Assembly: GCA_038227135.1 (NCBI GenBank) | Contig: JBBRQC010000006.1 | Span: 1-64,000, forward strand | Direction: 5' to 3' | DNA length: 64,000 nt | From: UBA4720 sp038227135 | GTDB lineage: Bacteria; Gemmatimonadota; Gemmatimonadetes; Gemmatimonadales; Gemmatimonadaceae | In this document: positions 24,191-31,031 of the stretch, one piece after another | Layout: each line of letters starts with the position of its first letter | How positions within the stretch are numbered: the stretch's first letter is position 1 | Notes under the pieces: generated by a model | Told to the model about the DNA's origin: nothing | Database searches by the model: none | The model's input: the letters and a program-made list of their open reading frames with translations, nothing else | Made by a program: the position numbers and the translations under genes

Positions 24191-24448
24191 ATGCCCAAGG
24201 CTCTTACAATTCAACGCTCGACGGTTCCTTCTGCCGAGCGCGCAAATTACACCAAGCGACTGAAGGCGCTTCGATCCCATTACGCCGCCGCAAACTGCCG
24301 GTTCTGGGTTTTTGAAGAATCTTCGCTTCCGGGCGCTTTCATCGAATTCACGGAGGCGGACGATCAGCAGACGCTGAGCGTTGCCCACGCCAACGCCCCG
24401 CACAAGACACTCGATCCGTCCCGCGTTTATCAGGAGATCGAGCTCTAA
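24191..24448 (+). CDS. Small hypothetical protein, ferredoxin-fold-like
   Basis: This encodes 85 residues starting one base after the E2 stop. A pattern of helix (AERANYTKRLKALRSHYAAA), strand (CRFWVFEESSLPGAFIEFTE) and strand/helix recalls small alpha-beta barrels such as dimeric monooxygenase-like folds, but no motif proves it. The next gene begins in its stop codon. It sits in the dehydrogenase operon, so it is probably expressed with it. Function unknown. Confidence 0.65.
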   Translation: MPKALTIQRSTVPSAERANYTKRLKALRSHYAAANCRFWVFEESSLPGAFIEFTEADDQQTLSVAHANAPHKTLDPSRVYQEIEL

Positions 24449-24714
24449 TGCCGGCACGCTCACTCGAAGTTGGCGGAAAGAAGTGGGAGGTTTATCCGTC
24501 CGGCCACATCACCCAGTACACCCAGGACGAATACGGTCTGTTGTTCTCACGCGGTGGTGGCACGGATCGAGAGGTGCGCGTGACGCGTTATTCGCCGCAG
24601 GGAACACGCTCGCGTGAGCAGGCGTTCGCCGAGCTGTCGGACGCCCGGCTGAAGGAGCTTTTCGAGCAATCCCAGCCAAGCTTTACGTCGCCTGAGGCCG
24701 GCTACGAGCGGTGA
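24448..24714 (+). CDS. Small hypothetical protein
   Basis: The 88-residue product begins MPARSLEVGGKKWEVYPSG and continues as a compact beta sheet (THITQYTQDEYGLLFSRG style strands), then a helix (SREQAFAELSDARLKELFEQ). The recurring pattern of short strands plus a basic/acidic helix suggests a small soluble domain. It overlaps its neighbour upstream (TAATG) and downstream (the PHP gene starts in its stop, GTGA), so it is part of a tightly packed operon. I recognise no family. Confidence 0.68.
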   Translation: MPARSLEVGGKKWEVYPSGHITQYTQDEYGLLFSRGGGTDREVRVTRYSPQGTRSREQAFAELSDARLKELFEQSQPSFTSPEAGYER

Positions 24715-25568
24715 GTGGCGAGGCGGGAGGGCCGAGATTCGTCGACCTCCACACGCACTCGACGGCCTCTGACGGCACCCTACCTCCCGAGCAGGTAATC
24801 GAGGCGGCGGCGCGTTGCGGGCTGGCCGCGCTCGCGCTCACGGACCACGACACTATCGATGGCGTCCGCGGGGCGCGTAAGGCCGCCGAGGGAGTGGGAA
24901 TTCGTGTGATAGCGGGTGTGGAGCTCAGCGCATTCGACGAAGACCGGGAGATACACGTGCTCGCGCTTCATCTATCCAATTTCGAGGCGCTCGAGAAGCA
25001 TTTGGCGGGGTTGCGCGCGTCGCGTCATGTCAGAGCTGGAAGAATGGTGGAGAAGCTCAACGCACTCGGCATTCCCCTCACGCTCGACGAAGTCCTTCTG
25101 CAAGCGAATGGCGGCACTGTCGGCCGCCCACACGTTGCGCGGGCATTGATTGCGCGCGGCCTGGTACCCGACTTCCGCGAGGCATTCACGAGATATCTCG
25201 GCAACAACGGGAGCGCGTTCGTTCCCAAGGAGCGACTCTCGATCCAGGGTGCGATTGGAATCGCGCACGAAGCCGGAGCGATCGCGGTCTGGGCCCACCC
25301 GTCGGACGGAGGACGCCGCGAGCGTCTCGAACCACTCGTGGCGGCGGGGCTCGATGGGGTCGAGATCAAGCATCCGAGTCATTCAGGTGAAGACACGAAG
25401 CGACTGCAGGCGCTAACGGATTTCTTTGGCCTCGTGCCGAGCGGTGGCTCCGATTGGCACGGCGCATTGGAGGGCCCGCGGCGCCTCGGAATGATGAACG
25501 TGCCAAGCGAATGGCTGGAAAAGCAGGATGAGAGAGTTGCTTCACTGACATCCGCCACGAGAGTCTGA
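24711..25568 (+). CDS. PHP-domain phosphatase (YciV/RNase AM-like)
   Basis: The 285-residue protein has the PHP metal motifs: DLHTHSTASDGT (about 9-20), ALTDHDT (about 44-50), the Glu of AGVELSA, then GRPHVARAL, VWAHPSDG and GGSDWHG at the end. These His/Asp/Glu bind three metals. The nearest characterised relatives are 3',5'-nucleotide bisphosphate phosphatase and the 5'-3' exonuclease RNase AM, which cut pAp or small RNAs. GTG 24711 overlaps the previous stop. It sits between the oxoacid dehydrogenase operon and an SDR gene. Precise substrate is not evident, but the fold is secure. Confidence 0.87.
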   Translation: MSGEAGGPRFVDLHTHSTASDGTLPPEQVIEAAARCGLAALALTDHDTIDGVRGARKAAEGVGIRVIAGVELSAFDEDREIHVLALHLSNFEALEKHLAGLRASRHVRAGRMVEKLNALGIPLTLDEVLLQANGGTVGRPHVARALIARGLVPDFREAFTRYLGNNGSAFVPKERLSIQGAIGIAHEAGAIAVWAHPSDGGRRERLEPLVAAGLDGVEIKHPSHSGEDTKRLQALTDFFGLVPSGGSDWHGALEGPRRLGMMNVPSEWLEKQDERVASLTSATRV

Positions 25569-25581
25569 TGGAGTTTTCAGA

Positions 25582-26310
25582 GTGGAACTGAAAGGGCGCA
25601 CTGCTCTCGTCACTGGAGCCGGCACACGCGTGGGGCGGGTTATCGCGCTGGCGCTCGGCAAGGCGGGGATGCGGGTGGGGGTCCACTATGCCGGTTCGGA
25701 AAAGGGCGCGCGCCAGACGGCGGAGGAGATCATCCGAGGAGGCACCGATGCGCGAACGCTACCGGGAGACCTCATGGATCCGACCACCGGACCGCGGCTC
25801 ATCGAGCACACGGTGAAGGTGTTCGGCTCCATCGATGTGCTCGTCAACTCAGCGGCGGTGATGCTGAAGACGCCAATCGGAGAAGTCCTGGTGGAAGACT
25901 GGGACGCGATGTTCGCGTTGAATCTTCGGGCGCCGTTTTTCCTCTGCCAGGCGGCAGCGCGCCTGATGCGTGAAGGCGGATCGATCGTGAACATTGCCGA
26001 TCTGGCCGCATTCGAGACCTGGCGCGGGTACATACCGCACGCCATCACCAAAGCTGGTGTGGTGCAGATGACGCGAGGGCTGGCGCACGCGCTAGCGCCG
26101 AAGATCCGCGTCAACGCCGTTGCTCCGGGACCAGTGATGCTGCCGGAAGGCTGGACGCAGGAAGATGCCGACAAGCTGATCTCCACGACGCCGCTGGGAC
26201 GGCTCGGCTCACCGGAAGACGTTGCGCAGGCAGTCCTGTATCTCCTCAGCGCGGAATACGTGACCGGCGAGACGATTATCGTCGACGGGGGACGTCACGT
26301 CCGCATCTGA
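25582..26310 (+). CDS. SDR-family oxidoreductase, pteridine-reductase-like
   Basis: This encodes 242 residues with the SDR cofactor loop VTGAGTRVGRVIA (TGxxxxxG; the following Arg suggests NADPH) and NSAAV (NNAG variant). At the active site the usual S...YxxxK becomes IADLAAFETWRGYIPHAITK. The Asp 13 residues before the key position fits PTR1/FolM-type pteridine reductases, but His takes the place of the catalytic Tyr while the Lys remains. It may reduce pterins or carbonyls by altered chemistry, or be inactive. GTG 25582 is the start, 13 nt after the PHP gene. Family firm, activity uncertain. Confidence 0.82.
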   Translation: MELKGRTALVTGAGTRVGRVIALALGKAGMRVGVHYAGSEKGARQTAEEIIRGGTDARTLPGDLMDPTTGPRLIEHTVKVFGSIDVLVNSAAVMLKTPIGEVLVEDWDAMFALNLRAPFFLCQAAARLMREGGSIVNIADLAAFETWRGYIPHAITKAGVVQMTRGLAHALAPKIRVNAVAPGPVMLPEGWTQEDADKLISTTPLGRLGSPEDVAQAVLYLLSAEYVTGETIIVDGGRHVRI

Positions 26311-26397
26311 GTCCGGGTGCACGCGCGGCGTCGGTTATATTTCACACCGCGTTAACTGTTTCTCGCTCTCCGTTGAGCTTCCTTCCAGGTGAGTCCA

Positions 26398-27417
26398 GTG
26401 GCGACAATTCGCGACTACGATGTTGTAATCGTCGGTGCGGGTCCGGCAGGAATGACCGCTGCCCTCTATACTGGCCGCGCGATGCTGCGCACGGCTGTGC
26501 TCGAGCGCGGATTTCCGGGCGGGGAGCTCCTCAATACCGAGTTTCTGGACGATGTGATCGGCTTCCCGAAGATTCTCGGTCACGAGCTGGCGGAAAAGTT
26601 CGCGGAACACGCCAAGCAGTTCGGTGCCGAGTTCTTCGAGACGACCAGTGTCACGTCGGTGACGAAAATGCCCGATGGATACTTTCATACCGAGACAGAG
26701 ACGGGCGAGATCTTCCGCTCTCCAGCCGCGATCGTGACCGCTGGTGGAACGCCGATCAAGCTCGGCATCCCCGGCGAGCTGGAGTACGCTGGGAAGGGGG
26801 TGTCCTATTGTGCGATCTGTGATGCCGCTTTCTTCAAGCAGCAGGTCGTCGCGGTGGTAGGAGGCGGCGATGCCGCCGTCGAGGAGGCCGATTTTCTCAC
26901 CAGGTACGCGAGCAAGGTGTACCTGGTCCACCGGCGTCACGAATTCCGCGCGTCGAAGATTCTGCAGCAGCACGCCTTCGACAATCCGAAGATAGAGGTG
27001 ATCTGGGACACCGTGGCGGAAAAAGTCGAAGGAGATCCGCAGACGGGGATGACCGGGCTCCGGATCCACAACCTCGTGACGCAGGAGCGGAAGCTTCTCG
27101 ACACTACCGGATTGTTCGTGTTCATCGGGTTTCGTCCCAACACTGGCGTGATTGCCGGGCACTTCGATCACGACGTTATGGGTTACGTGGTGACCGACAA
27201 CGCGATGATGACTTCGATTTCCGGCTTGTTCGTCGCTGGCGATCTGCGCTCTCAACTGACACGCCAGGTAACGACCGCTTCGGGCGACGCAACTACTGCC
27301 GCGATCGCGGCCGACAAGTACATAACCCGGTTCAAGAAGAGCCAGCGGGATGGCTCCACGACGGCTGAGCGCGAGGCTCTGGAGAGCTCCCACGTCAGCG
27401 CCGGAGGCTACACCTGA
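26398..27417 (+). CDS. trxB: Thioredoxin reductase
   Basis: The 339-residue flavoprotein passes electrons from NADPH to thioredoxin. FAD-binding GAGPAGMTAALYTGRA comes first; the redox disulfide is YCAICDAAF (Cys about 138 and 141); the NADPH domain has GGGDAAVEEADFL; and the C-terminal FAD loop has VFVFIGFRP and GLFVAGDLR. The domain order is the short, low-Mr TrxR type. GTG 26398 is chosen because AGGTGAG 26387-26393 is a good ribosome site; an upstream GTG at 26389 would add three residues. Its stop overlaps the start of a small broken gene. Family certain. Confidence 0.93.
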   Translation: MATIRDYDVVIVGAGPAGMTAALYTGRAMLRTAVLERGFPGGELLNTEFLDDVIGFPKILGHELAEKFAEHAKQFGAEFFETTSVTSVTKMPDGYFHTETETGEIFRSPAAIVTAGGTPIKLGIPGELEYAGKGVSYCAICDAAFFKQQVVAVVGGGDAAVEEADFLTRYASKVYLVHRRHEFRASKILQQHAFDNPKIEVIWDTVAEKVEGDPQTGMTGLRIHNLVTQERKLLDTTGLFVFIGFRPNTGVIAGHFDHDVMGYVVTDNAMMTSISGLFVAGDLRSQLTRQVTTASGDATTAAIAADKYITRFKKSQRDGSTTAEREALESSHVSAGGYT

Positions 27418-27644
27418 TGCGGCGGGAGGCGATCTGCGCTGGAGCGATACTGCTCTTTCCGTTCGACGCCTTCTTCGCCCAGAATGCGCCGGCAAACTCC
27501 TCCCGCATCATCGGAATCGTCGTCGACAGCATCAACGGGACAGGCTTGAAAGGAGCCGAAGTGCCGGCGCAGTTCTCCGGCCTCGATGAGTGTGTCACGC
27601 TCGTCGTTTGGACGCAGGTGCAACCTCAAGTCAGGCAGCACTGA
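27417..27644 (+). pseudogene. Remnant of a carboxypeptidase-regulatory-like domain protein
   Basis: This short frame (75 residues) begins like an exported protein (MRREAICAGAILLFPFDAFF) and continues with RIIGIVVDSINGTGLKGAEV, the first two strands of a CarboxypepD_reg domain. That domain is common at the start of TonB-dependent receptors and related envelope proteins. After that the sequence turns into unrelated, low-quality residues and stops. The next true gene begins 1 nt later. A 5' fragment of a larger gene, retained after deletion, is the best reading. It overlaps the thioredoxin reductase stop (TGATG). Confidence 0.5.
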
Positions 27645-27645
27645 C

Positions 27646-28287
27646 GTGAACATCCAGACTCACACCGTCGGCGCGTTTCGGGAGAATACGTACCTCCTGG
27701 TGGACGACCGGACGTATCGGGCGGTGATAATCGATCCCGGGGGCGAGGGCGACAAGCTAGTGGACGCGATCGACAATTCGGCGGCCAAGCTGGAGGGAAT
27801 CTGGATCACGCACGCGCACGTCGATCATGTTGGTGGCATCGCTTCGATCAAGCGACGGTGGGACGTTCCGATCTACCTCCATCCGGCAGACCGCCGTCTG
27901 TACGAGGCAGCGTCGCGACAGGCCGAGGTTTACGGAATTCCGTTTGAGGAGCCGCCACCTCCGGACCGTGAGTTCGCGGACGGGCAGGTGCTCAAGCTGG
28001 GCGGCATCGAAATGGAAGTCATGCATGCGCCGGGACATTCGCCAGGCCACGTGGTCATTCACGGCGGCGGTATCGCGCTCGTGGGCGACTGCCTGTTCGC
28101 CGGATCCATCGGCAGGACCGATCTTCCCTTCTCGAATCCGCCGCAGCTCGCGGCTTCGCTGGAAAAAATCTCAGCTCTCGCTCCCGAGACTGTGGTATAT
28201 CCCGGACACGGGATGGAGACAACGATCGCGGAGGAGCGGTTGTCGAATCCGTTCCTCAACGGCACTGCCCGCATCGTCGGGCGTTAA
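27646..28287 (+). CDS. MBL-fold metallo-hydrolase (glyoxalase II-like)
   Basis: The 213-residue protein has the metallo-beta-lactamase motif THAHVDHVGG (about 62-71), a third His in HAPGHSPGH (about 131), the bridging Asp of VGDCLF, and the final His of YPGHG (about 186). These bind two metals. The compact size and GRTDLPFS-type SIGRTDLPF loop match the YcbL/glyoxalase-II-like group that hydrolyses thioesters. GTG 27646 overlaps the tail of a broken small gene. It is followed 12 nt later by the aspartase gene. Role: detoxifying thioesters or lactoyl-type intermediates, by family inference. Confidence 0.88.
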   Translation: MNIQTHTVGAFRENTYLLVDDRTYRAVIIDPGGEGDKLVDAIDNSAAKLEGIWITHAHVDHVGGIASIKRRWDVPIYLHPADRRLYEAASRQAEVYGIPFEEPPPPDREFADGQVLKLGGIEMEVMHAPGHSPGHVVIHGGGIALVGDCLFAGSIGRTDLPFSNPPQLAASLEKISALAPETVVYPGHGMETTIAEERLSNPFLNGTARIVGR

Positions 28288-28299
28288 CGGCAAACAACC

Positions 28300-29727
28300 A
28301 TGAGCGAAAAGACACGAACCGAAAAGGACCCGCTCGGAGCCCTCGAGGTTCCGGCGGACGCTCTGTACGGAGTGCAGACGTTGCGGGCGGTTCAGAACTT
28401 TCCAATCAGTGGATTGCGTCCGCTGCCGGCGTTCATCGAGGCGACGGTGCACATCAAGCGCGCGGCTGCGCTCACACACAAGGAAACAGGCAGGCTCGAG
28501 CCCCGTCTCGCCGACGCGATCGTGAAGGCGGCGGACGAAATCCTGGCGGGAAAGCATCGCGACCAATTTGTCGTCGACGTCTATCAGGCGGGCGCCGGCA
28601 CTTCGCACAACATGAACTGCAACGAGGTTCTCGCGAACCGCGCCAACGAGATCCTGGGCGGAAAGCGGGGCGCGTACACTCCGGTTCATCCGAACGATCA
28701 CGTCAACATGGCGCAGTCGACCAACGATGTGATCCCGACGGCGATTCGGCTTGGCTGCCTGATGGAGCTGGGCGGCCTGGAAGAGGTGTTCAACGATCTC
28801 GCGAAATCGTTCGAGAAGAAAGGAACGGCATTCGACGAAGTCCTGAAGTCCGGCCGCACACATCTCCAGGACGCGATGCCGATTCGGCTGGGGCAGGAGC
28901 TCGATGCCTACGCCGGCTCGTTACGTCGCGGTCTCAGGCGGGTGGTCGAAGCCGCTGATTATTTGCGGGACTTGGGGATTGGCGGAAGCGCGGTGGGGAC
29001 GGGAGTCAACGTCGAGCCAGAGTATCCCCGGCTCATGATCAAGAATCTCAGCAAGGCCACCAAGCTGAAGTTGCGGGAGGGAGCGGACCGCGTTCAGCTG
29101 ATGCAGAGTATGGGCGACGTGGCCGGTTTCAGCGCACAGCTAAAGGTGCTGGCGCTCGATCTCAGCAAGATCGCCAGCGATCTGCGTCTGATGGCGAGCG
29201 GGCCGCGCACCGGTCTCGACGAGATCCGGCTTCCGGCCGTGCAGCCGGGATCCTCGATAATGCCCGGCAAAGTCAATCCGTCGATTCCGGAGATGGTCAA
29301 CCAGGTTTGCTTCCAGGTATTCGGCAACGATGCGTGCGTGAGCGCGGCGGCGGAGCACGGGCAGCTCGAGCTGAATGTGATGATGCCTGTGATAGCGCAC
29401 AACGTCCTCTCCTCGATGATGATTCTCACCAACAGCGCGCGGGTCTTTGACGAGAAGACGGTGAAGGGCATGGAGGCCAACGAGGAGCAGTGCGAATACT
29501 GGCTCGAGCGCTCGGCGGCATTGGCGACCGCGCTCGCTCCGCAAATCGGCTACGCGCGGGCGGCGGAGCTCAGCAAGCAGTCGGTGAAGGAGAACGTGCT
29601 GATCCGAGAGCTCGTGAAGCGCGAGAAAGTGCTGCCCGCGAAGGAGATCGACGAAGTTCTCGATTTGCGGAAGATGACCGAGATCGGGGTGCCCGGAGGG
29701 AAGCACGGGGGGGTCGCCGGGGGATAG
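28300..29727 (+). CDS. aspA: Aspartate ammonia-lyase (aspartase)
   Basis: The enzyme interconverts aspartate with fumarate and ammonia. It has 475 residues and the three conserved blocks of the fumarase/aspartase superfamily: SGRTHLQDAMP (C2), GTGVNVEPEY, and the catalytic Ser loop GSSIMPGKVNPSIPEMVNQV (about 317-336). YGVQTLRAVQNFPISG at the N-terminus and the aspartase-style MMPVIAHNVL favour AspA over fumarase. Aspartase feeds carbon from imported acidic amino acids into the citric acid cycle, which fits the symporter-rich genome region upstream. It follows the MBL hydrolase by 12 nt. Confidence 0.88.
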   Translation: MSEKTRTEKDPLGALEVPADALYGVQTLRAVQNFPISGLRPLPAFIEATVHIKRAAALTHKETGRLEPRLADAIVKAADEILAGKHRDQFVVDVYQAGAGTSHNMNCNEVLANRANEILGGKRGAYTPVHPNDHVNMAQSTNDVIPTAIRLGCLMELGGLEEVFNDLAKSFEKKGTAFDEVLKSGRTHLQDAMPIRLGQELDAYAGSLRRGLRRVVEAADYLRDLGIGGSAVGTGVNVEPEYPRLMIKNLSKATKLKLREGADRVQLMQSMGDVAGFSAQLKVLALDLSKIASDLRLMASGPRTGLDEIRLPAVQPGSSIMPGKVNPSIPEMVNQVCFQVFGNDACVSAAAEHGQLELNVMMPVIAHNVLSSMMILTNSARVFDEKTVKGMEANEEQCEYWLERSAALATALAPQIGYARAAELSKQSVKENVLIRELVKREKVLPAKEIDEVLDLRKMTEIGVPGGKHGGVAGG

Positions 29728-29787
29728 CTCCAAACGACAGTTCGGTGGTCACCTGCCGTCGCGCTATGTTGCAGTTGTGCTCGGCCC

Positions 29788-29816
29788 TTGTCTGATGAGT
29801 CTCGAATCCCTATCCT
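29788..29816 (+). promoter_or_regulatory. Sigma70-type promoter of the Rrf2 regulator gene
   Basis: TTGTCT (29788-29793), a 17-nt spacer, then TATCCT (29811-29816). A start site about 7 nt on falls at or near the ATG at 29823, and no ribosome site precedes that ATG. The transcript is therefore probably leaderless. Confidence 0.72.
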
Positions 29817-29822
29817 GCATAT

Positions 29823-30317
29823 ATGCGGATAACGACCTGGGCAGAGTATGGCGTCATTTGCGCGCTCAACCTCGCCAAACGGACCGAGCTCGGACCGGTC
29901 AACGGCCGTGAGATCGCGAGACAGGAACGGCTTCCGGCGGATTATGTCGAGCAGATTTTGCTCAGACTGCGCCGGGCCGGCGTGATCACGAGCACCCGCG
30001 GGGCACGGGGAGGATACGTGCTCGCCCGGCCGGCGAGCGAAGTCTCTATACGCGACGTGATTCACGCGTCGGAGCTGGAGACGTTCGATCTCCATTGCGT
30101 CAGTCATCCCGTTGAGGAGGAGCGCTGCTCCGCTTCGCACAGCTGCAGCATCAGGCCCGTGTGGGTGATGTTGCAGGGCAGGATCGACGAAGTGCTTCAG
30201 GGCGTGAGCCTGGCGGATCTTCTGCACGACGAACCGACTGTGCGCGAGCGAGTCGGACTCGGCAGCCTGCGCGCGGGGTCGGATAAAGGCGCCCTGCCCA
30301 TTCTCGAGACGGTTTAG
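29823..30317 (+). CDS. Rrf2/IscR-family transcriptional regulator
   Basis: The 164-residue protein has an Rrf2 winged helix (MRITTWAEYGVICALNLAKR, then REIARQERLPADYVEQILLRL with wing TSTRGARGGYVLARP). A C-terminal three-Cys cluster follows: HC-x11-C-x5-C (about 98-116, DLHCVSHPVEEERCSASHSC). In IscR-like proteins three such Cys plus a fourth ligand hold a 2Fe-2S cluster that senses Fe-S or redox state. It starts at the predicted transcription start and ends before a strong terminator, so it is a single-gene unit. The targets are unknown; no isc/suf operon lies nearby. Family firm, Fe-S sensing inferred. Confidence 0.88.
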   Translation: MRITTWAEYGVICALNLAKRTELGPVNGREIARQERLPADYVEQILLRLRRAGVITSTRGARGGYVLARPASEVSIRDVIHASELETFDLHCVSHPVEEERCSASHSCSIRPVWVMLQGRIDEVLQGVSLADLLHDEPTVRERVGLGSLRAGSDKGALPILETV

Positions 30318-30336
30318 ATCACGCCGCCAGATGCAC

Positions 30337-30376
30337 GAACGGCGCGCCTGGCTCAGCAGACGCGCCGTTCTTTTTT
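30337..30376 (+). terminator. Rho-independent terminator of the Rrf2 regulator gene
   Basis: AACGGCGCG (30338-30346) pairs with CGCGCCGTT (30361-30369) and is followed by C-T6 (30370-30376). It lies 20 nt after the regulator stop and may also act in reverse on the convergent tRNA gene. Confidence 0.88.
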
Positions 30377-30379
30377 ATG

Positions 30380-30463
30380 TGCCGAAGGGGGGACTCGAAC
30401 CCCCACGGGCTTGCGCCCACTGGCTCCTGAAGCCAGCGCGTCTACCAGTTCCACCACTCCGGC
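30380..30463 (-). tRNA. tRNA-Leu, anticodon CAG
   Basis: Read on the minus strand: acceptor GCCGGAG pairs with CTTCGGC. The D arm includes GGTAGAC. The anticodon arm is CTGGC-TTCAGGA-GCCAG, giving CAG at the centre. A long class-II variable arm (GGGCGCAAGCCC) and a T arm with GGTTCGAGTCC follow. The discriminator is A (30380). The genome does not encode CCA (next bases CAT), so CCA must be added enzymatically. Class-II variable arm plus CAG identifies leucine (reads CUG). Confidence 0.95.
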
Positions 30464-30477
30464 GAGGTCGAGATCCG

Positions 30478-30506
30478 AAGATAGAAACTGCATGGAGCTA
30501 AGTCAA
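30478..30506 (-). promoter_or_regulatory. Promoter of the tRNA-Leu gene
   Basis: On the minus strand TTGACT (30506-30501), a 17-nt spacer, and TATCTT (30483-30478) form a near-consensus promoter. Its start point would be a few nucleotides before the tRNA 5' end at 30463. Confidence 0.78.
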
Positions 30507-30517
30507 CGCAAATGGCT

Positions 30518-30546
30518 TTGTCGCGCGTCGTTGTTGCGTCTAACTT
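30518..30546 (+). promoter_or_regulatory. Promoter of smpB
   Basis: TTGTCG (30518-30523), 17-nt spacer, TAACTT (30541-30546). The predicted start lies only about 8 nt before the smpB ATG and no ribosome site is evident, so this may be another near-leaderless transcript. Confidence 0.5.
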
Positions 30547-30560
30547 GAGAACTTAGTCAA

Positions 30561-31031
30561 ATGGCAGAGACAGTCGAGAAAGATGCGAAGGAGTCGGTAG
30601 CGCGGAACAAACGCGCCAGGCACGACTACCACATCATCGACACATGGGAGGCGGGTGTCGTTCTGACCGGCAGCGAAGTCAAGTCGCTTCGGGACGGAAA
30701 GGCCAACATCGCTGATTCCTACGCGATCGTTAAGGACGGAGAGGTTTTTCTGCTCAACCTGCACATATCGCCCTACGAGAAGGCGAGCCATTTCAACCAC
30801 GAGCCCACACGCACGCGAAAGCTCCTGCTCCACCGAAAGGAGATTCGCAAGATGATCGGCGCGGTCGAGCGGCAGGGGCTGACGCTCATCCCTCTGGAGA
30901 TCTACTTCAGGAAGGGCAGGGCCAAGGTCGCGCTCGCGCTCGGCAAGGGCAAGAAGCTCTACGACAAGCGCGCTGACGAGAAGCGCCGCGACGACGAGCG
31001 CGACATGCAGCGGGCCGTAAGAACCAGATGA
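30561..31031 (+). CDS. smpB: SsrA (tmRNA)-binding protein SmpB
   Basis: SmpB (156 residues) escorts tmRNA to stalled ribosomes. The conserved order is present: ARHDYHIIDTWEAGVVLTGSEVKSLR (oligonucleotide-binding barrel), ANIADSYA, LLNLHISPYE, RKLLLHRKEI, then LTLIPLEIYFRKGRAKVALALGKGKKLYDKR. The Lys/Arg-rich tail mimics a codon-anticodon helix in the decoding centre. It is encoded just downstream of a tRNA-Leu gene and overlaps the amidase gene by 4 nt (ATGA). The tmRNA gene itself is not in the window. Assignment is secure. Confidence 0.95.
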   Translation: MAETVEKDAKESVARNKRARHDYHIIDTWEAGVVLTGSEVKSLRDGKANIADSYAIVKDGEVFLLNLHISPYEKASHFNHEPTRTRKLLLHRKEIRKMIGAVERQGLTLIPLEIYFRKGRAKVALALGKGKKLYDKRADEKRRDDERDMQRAVRTR

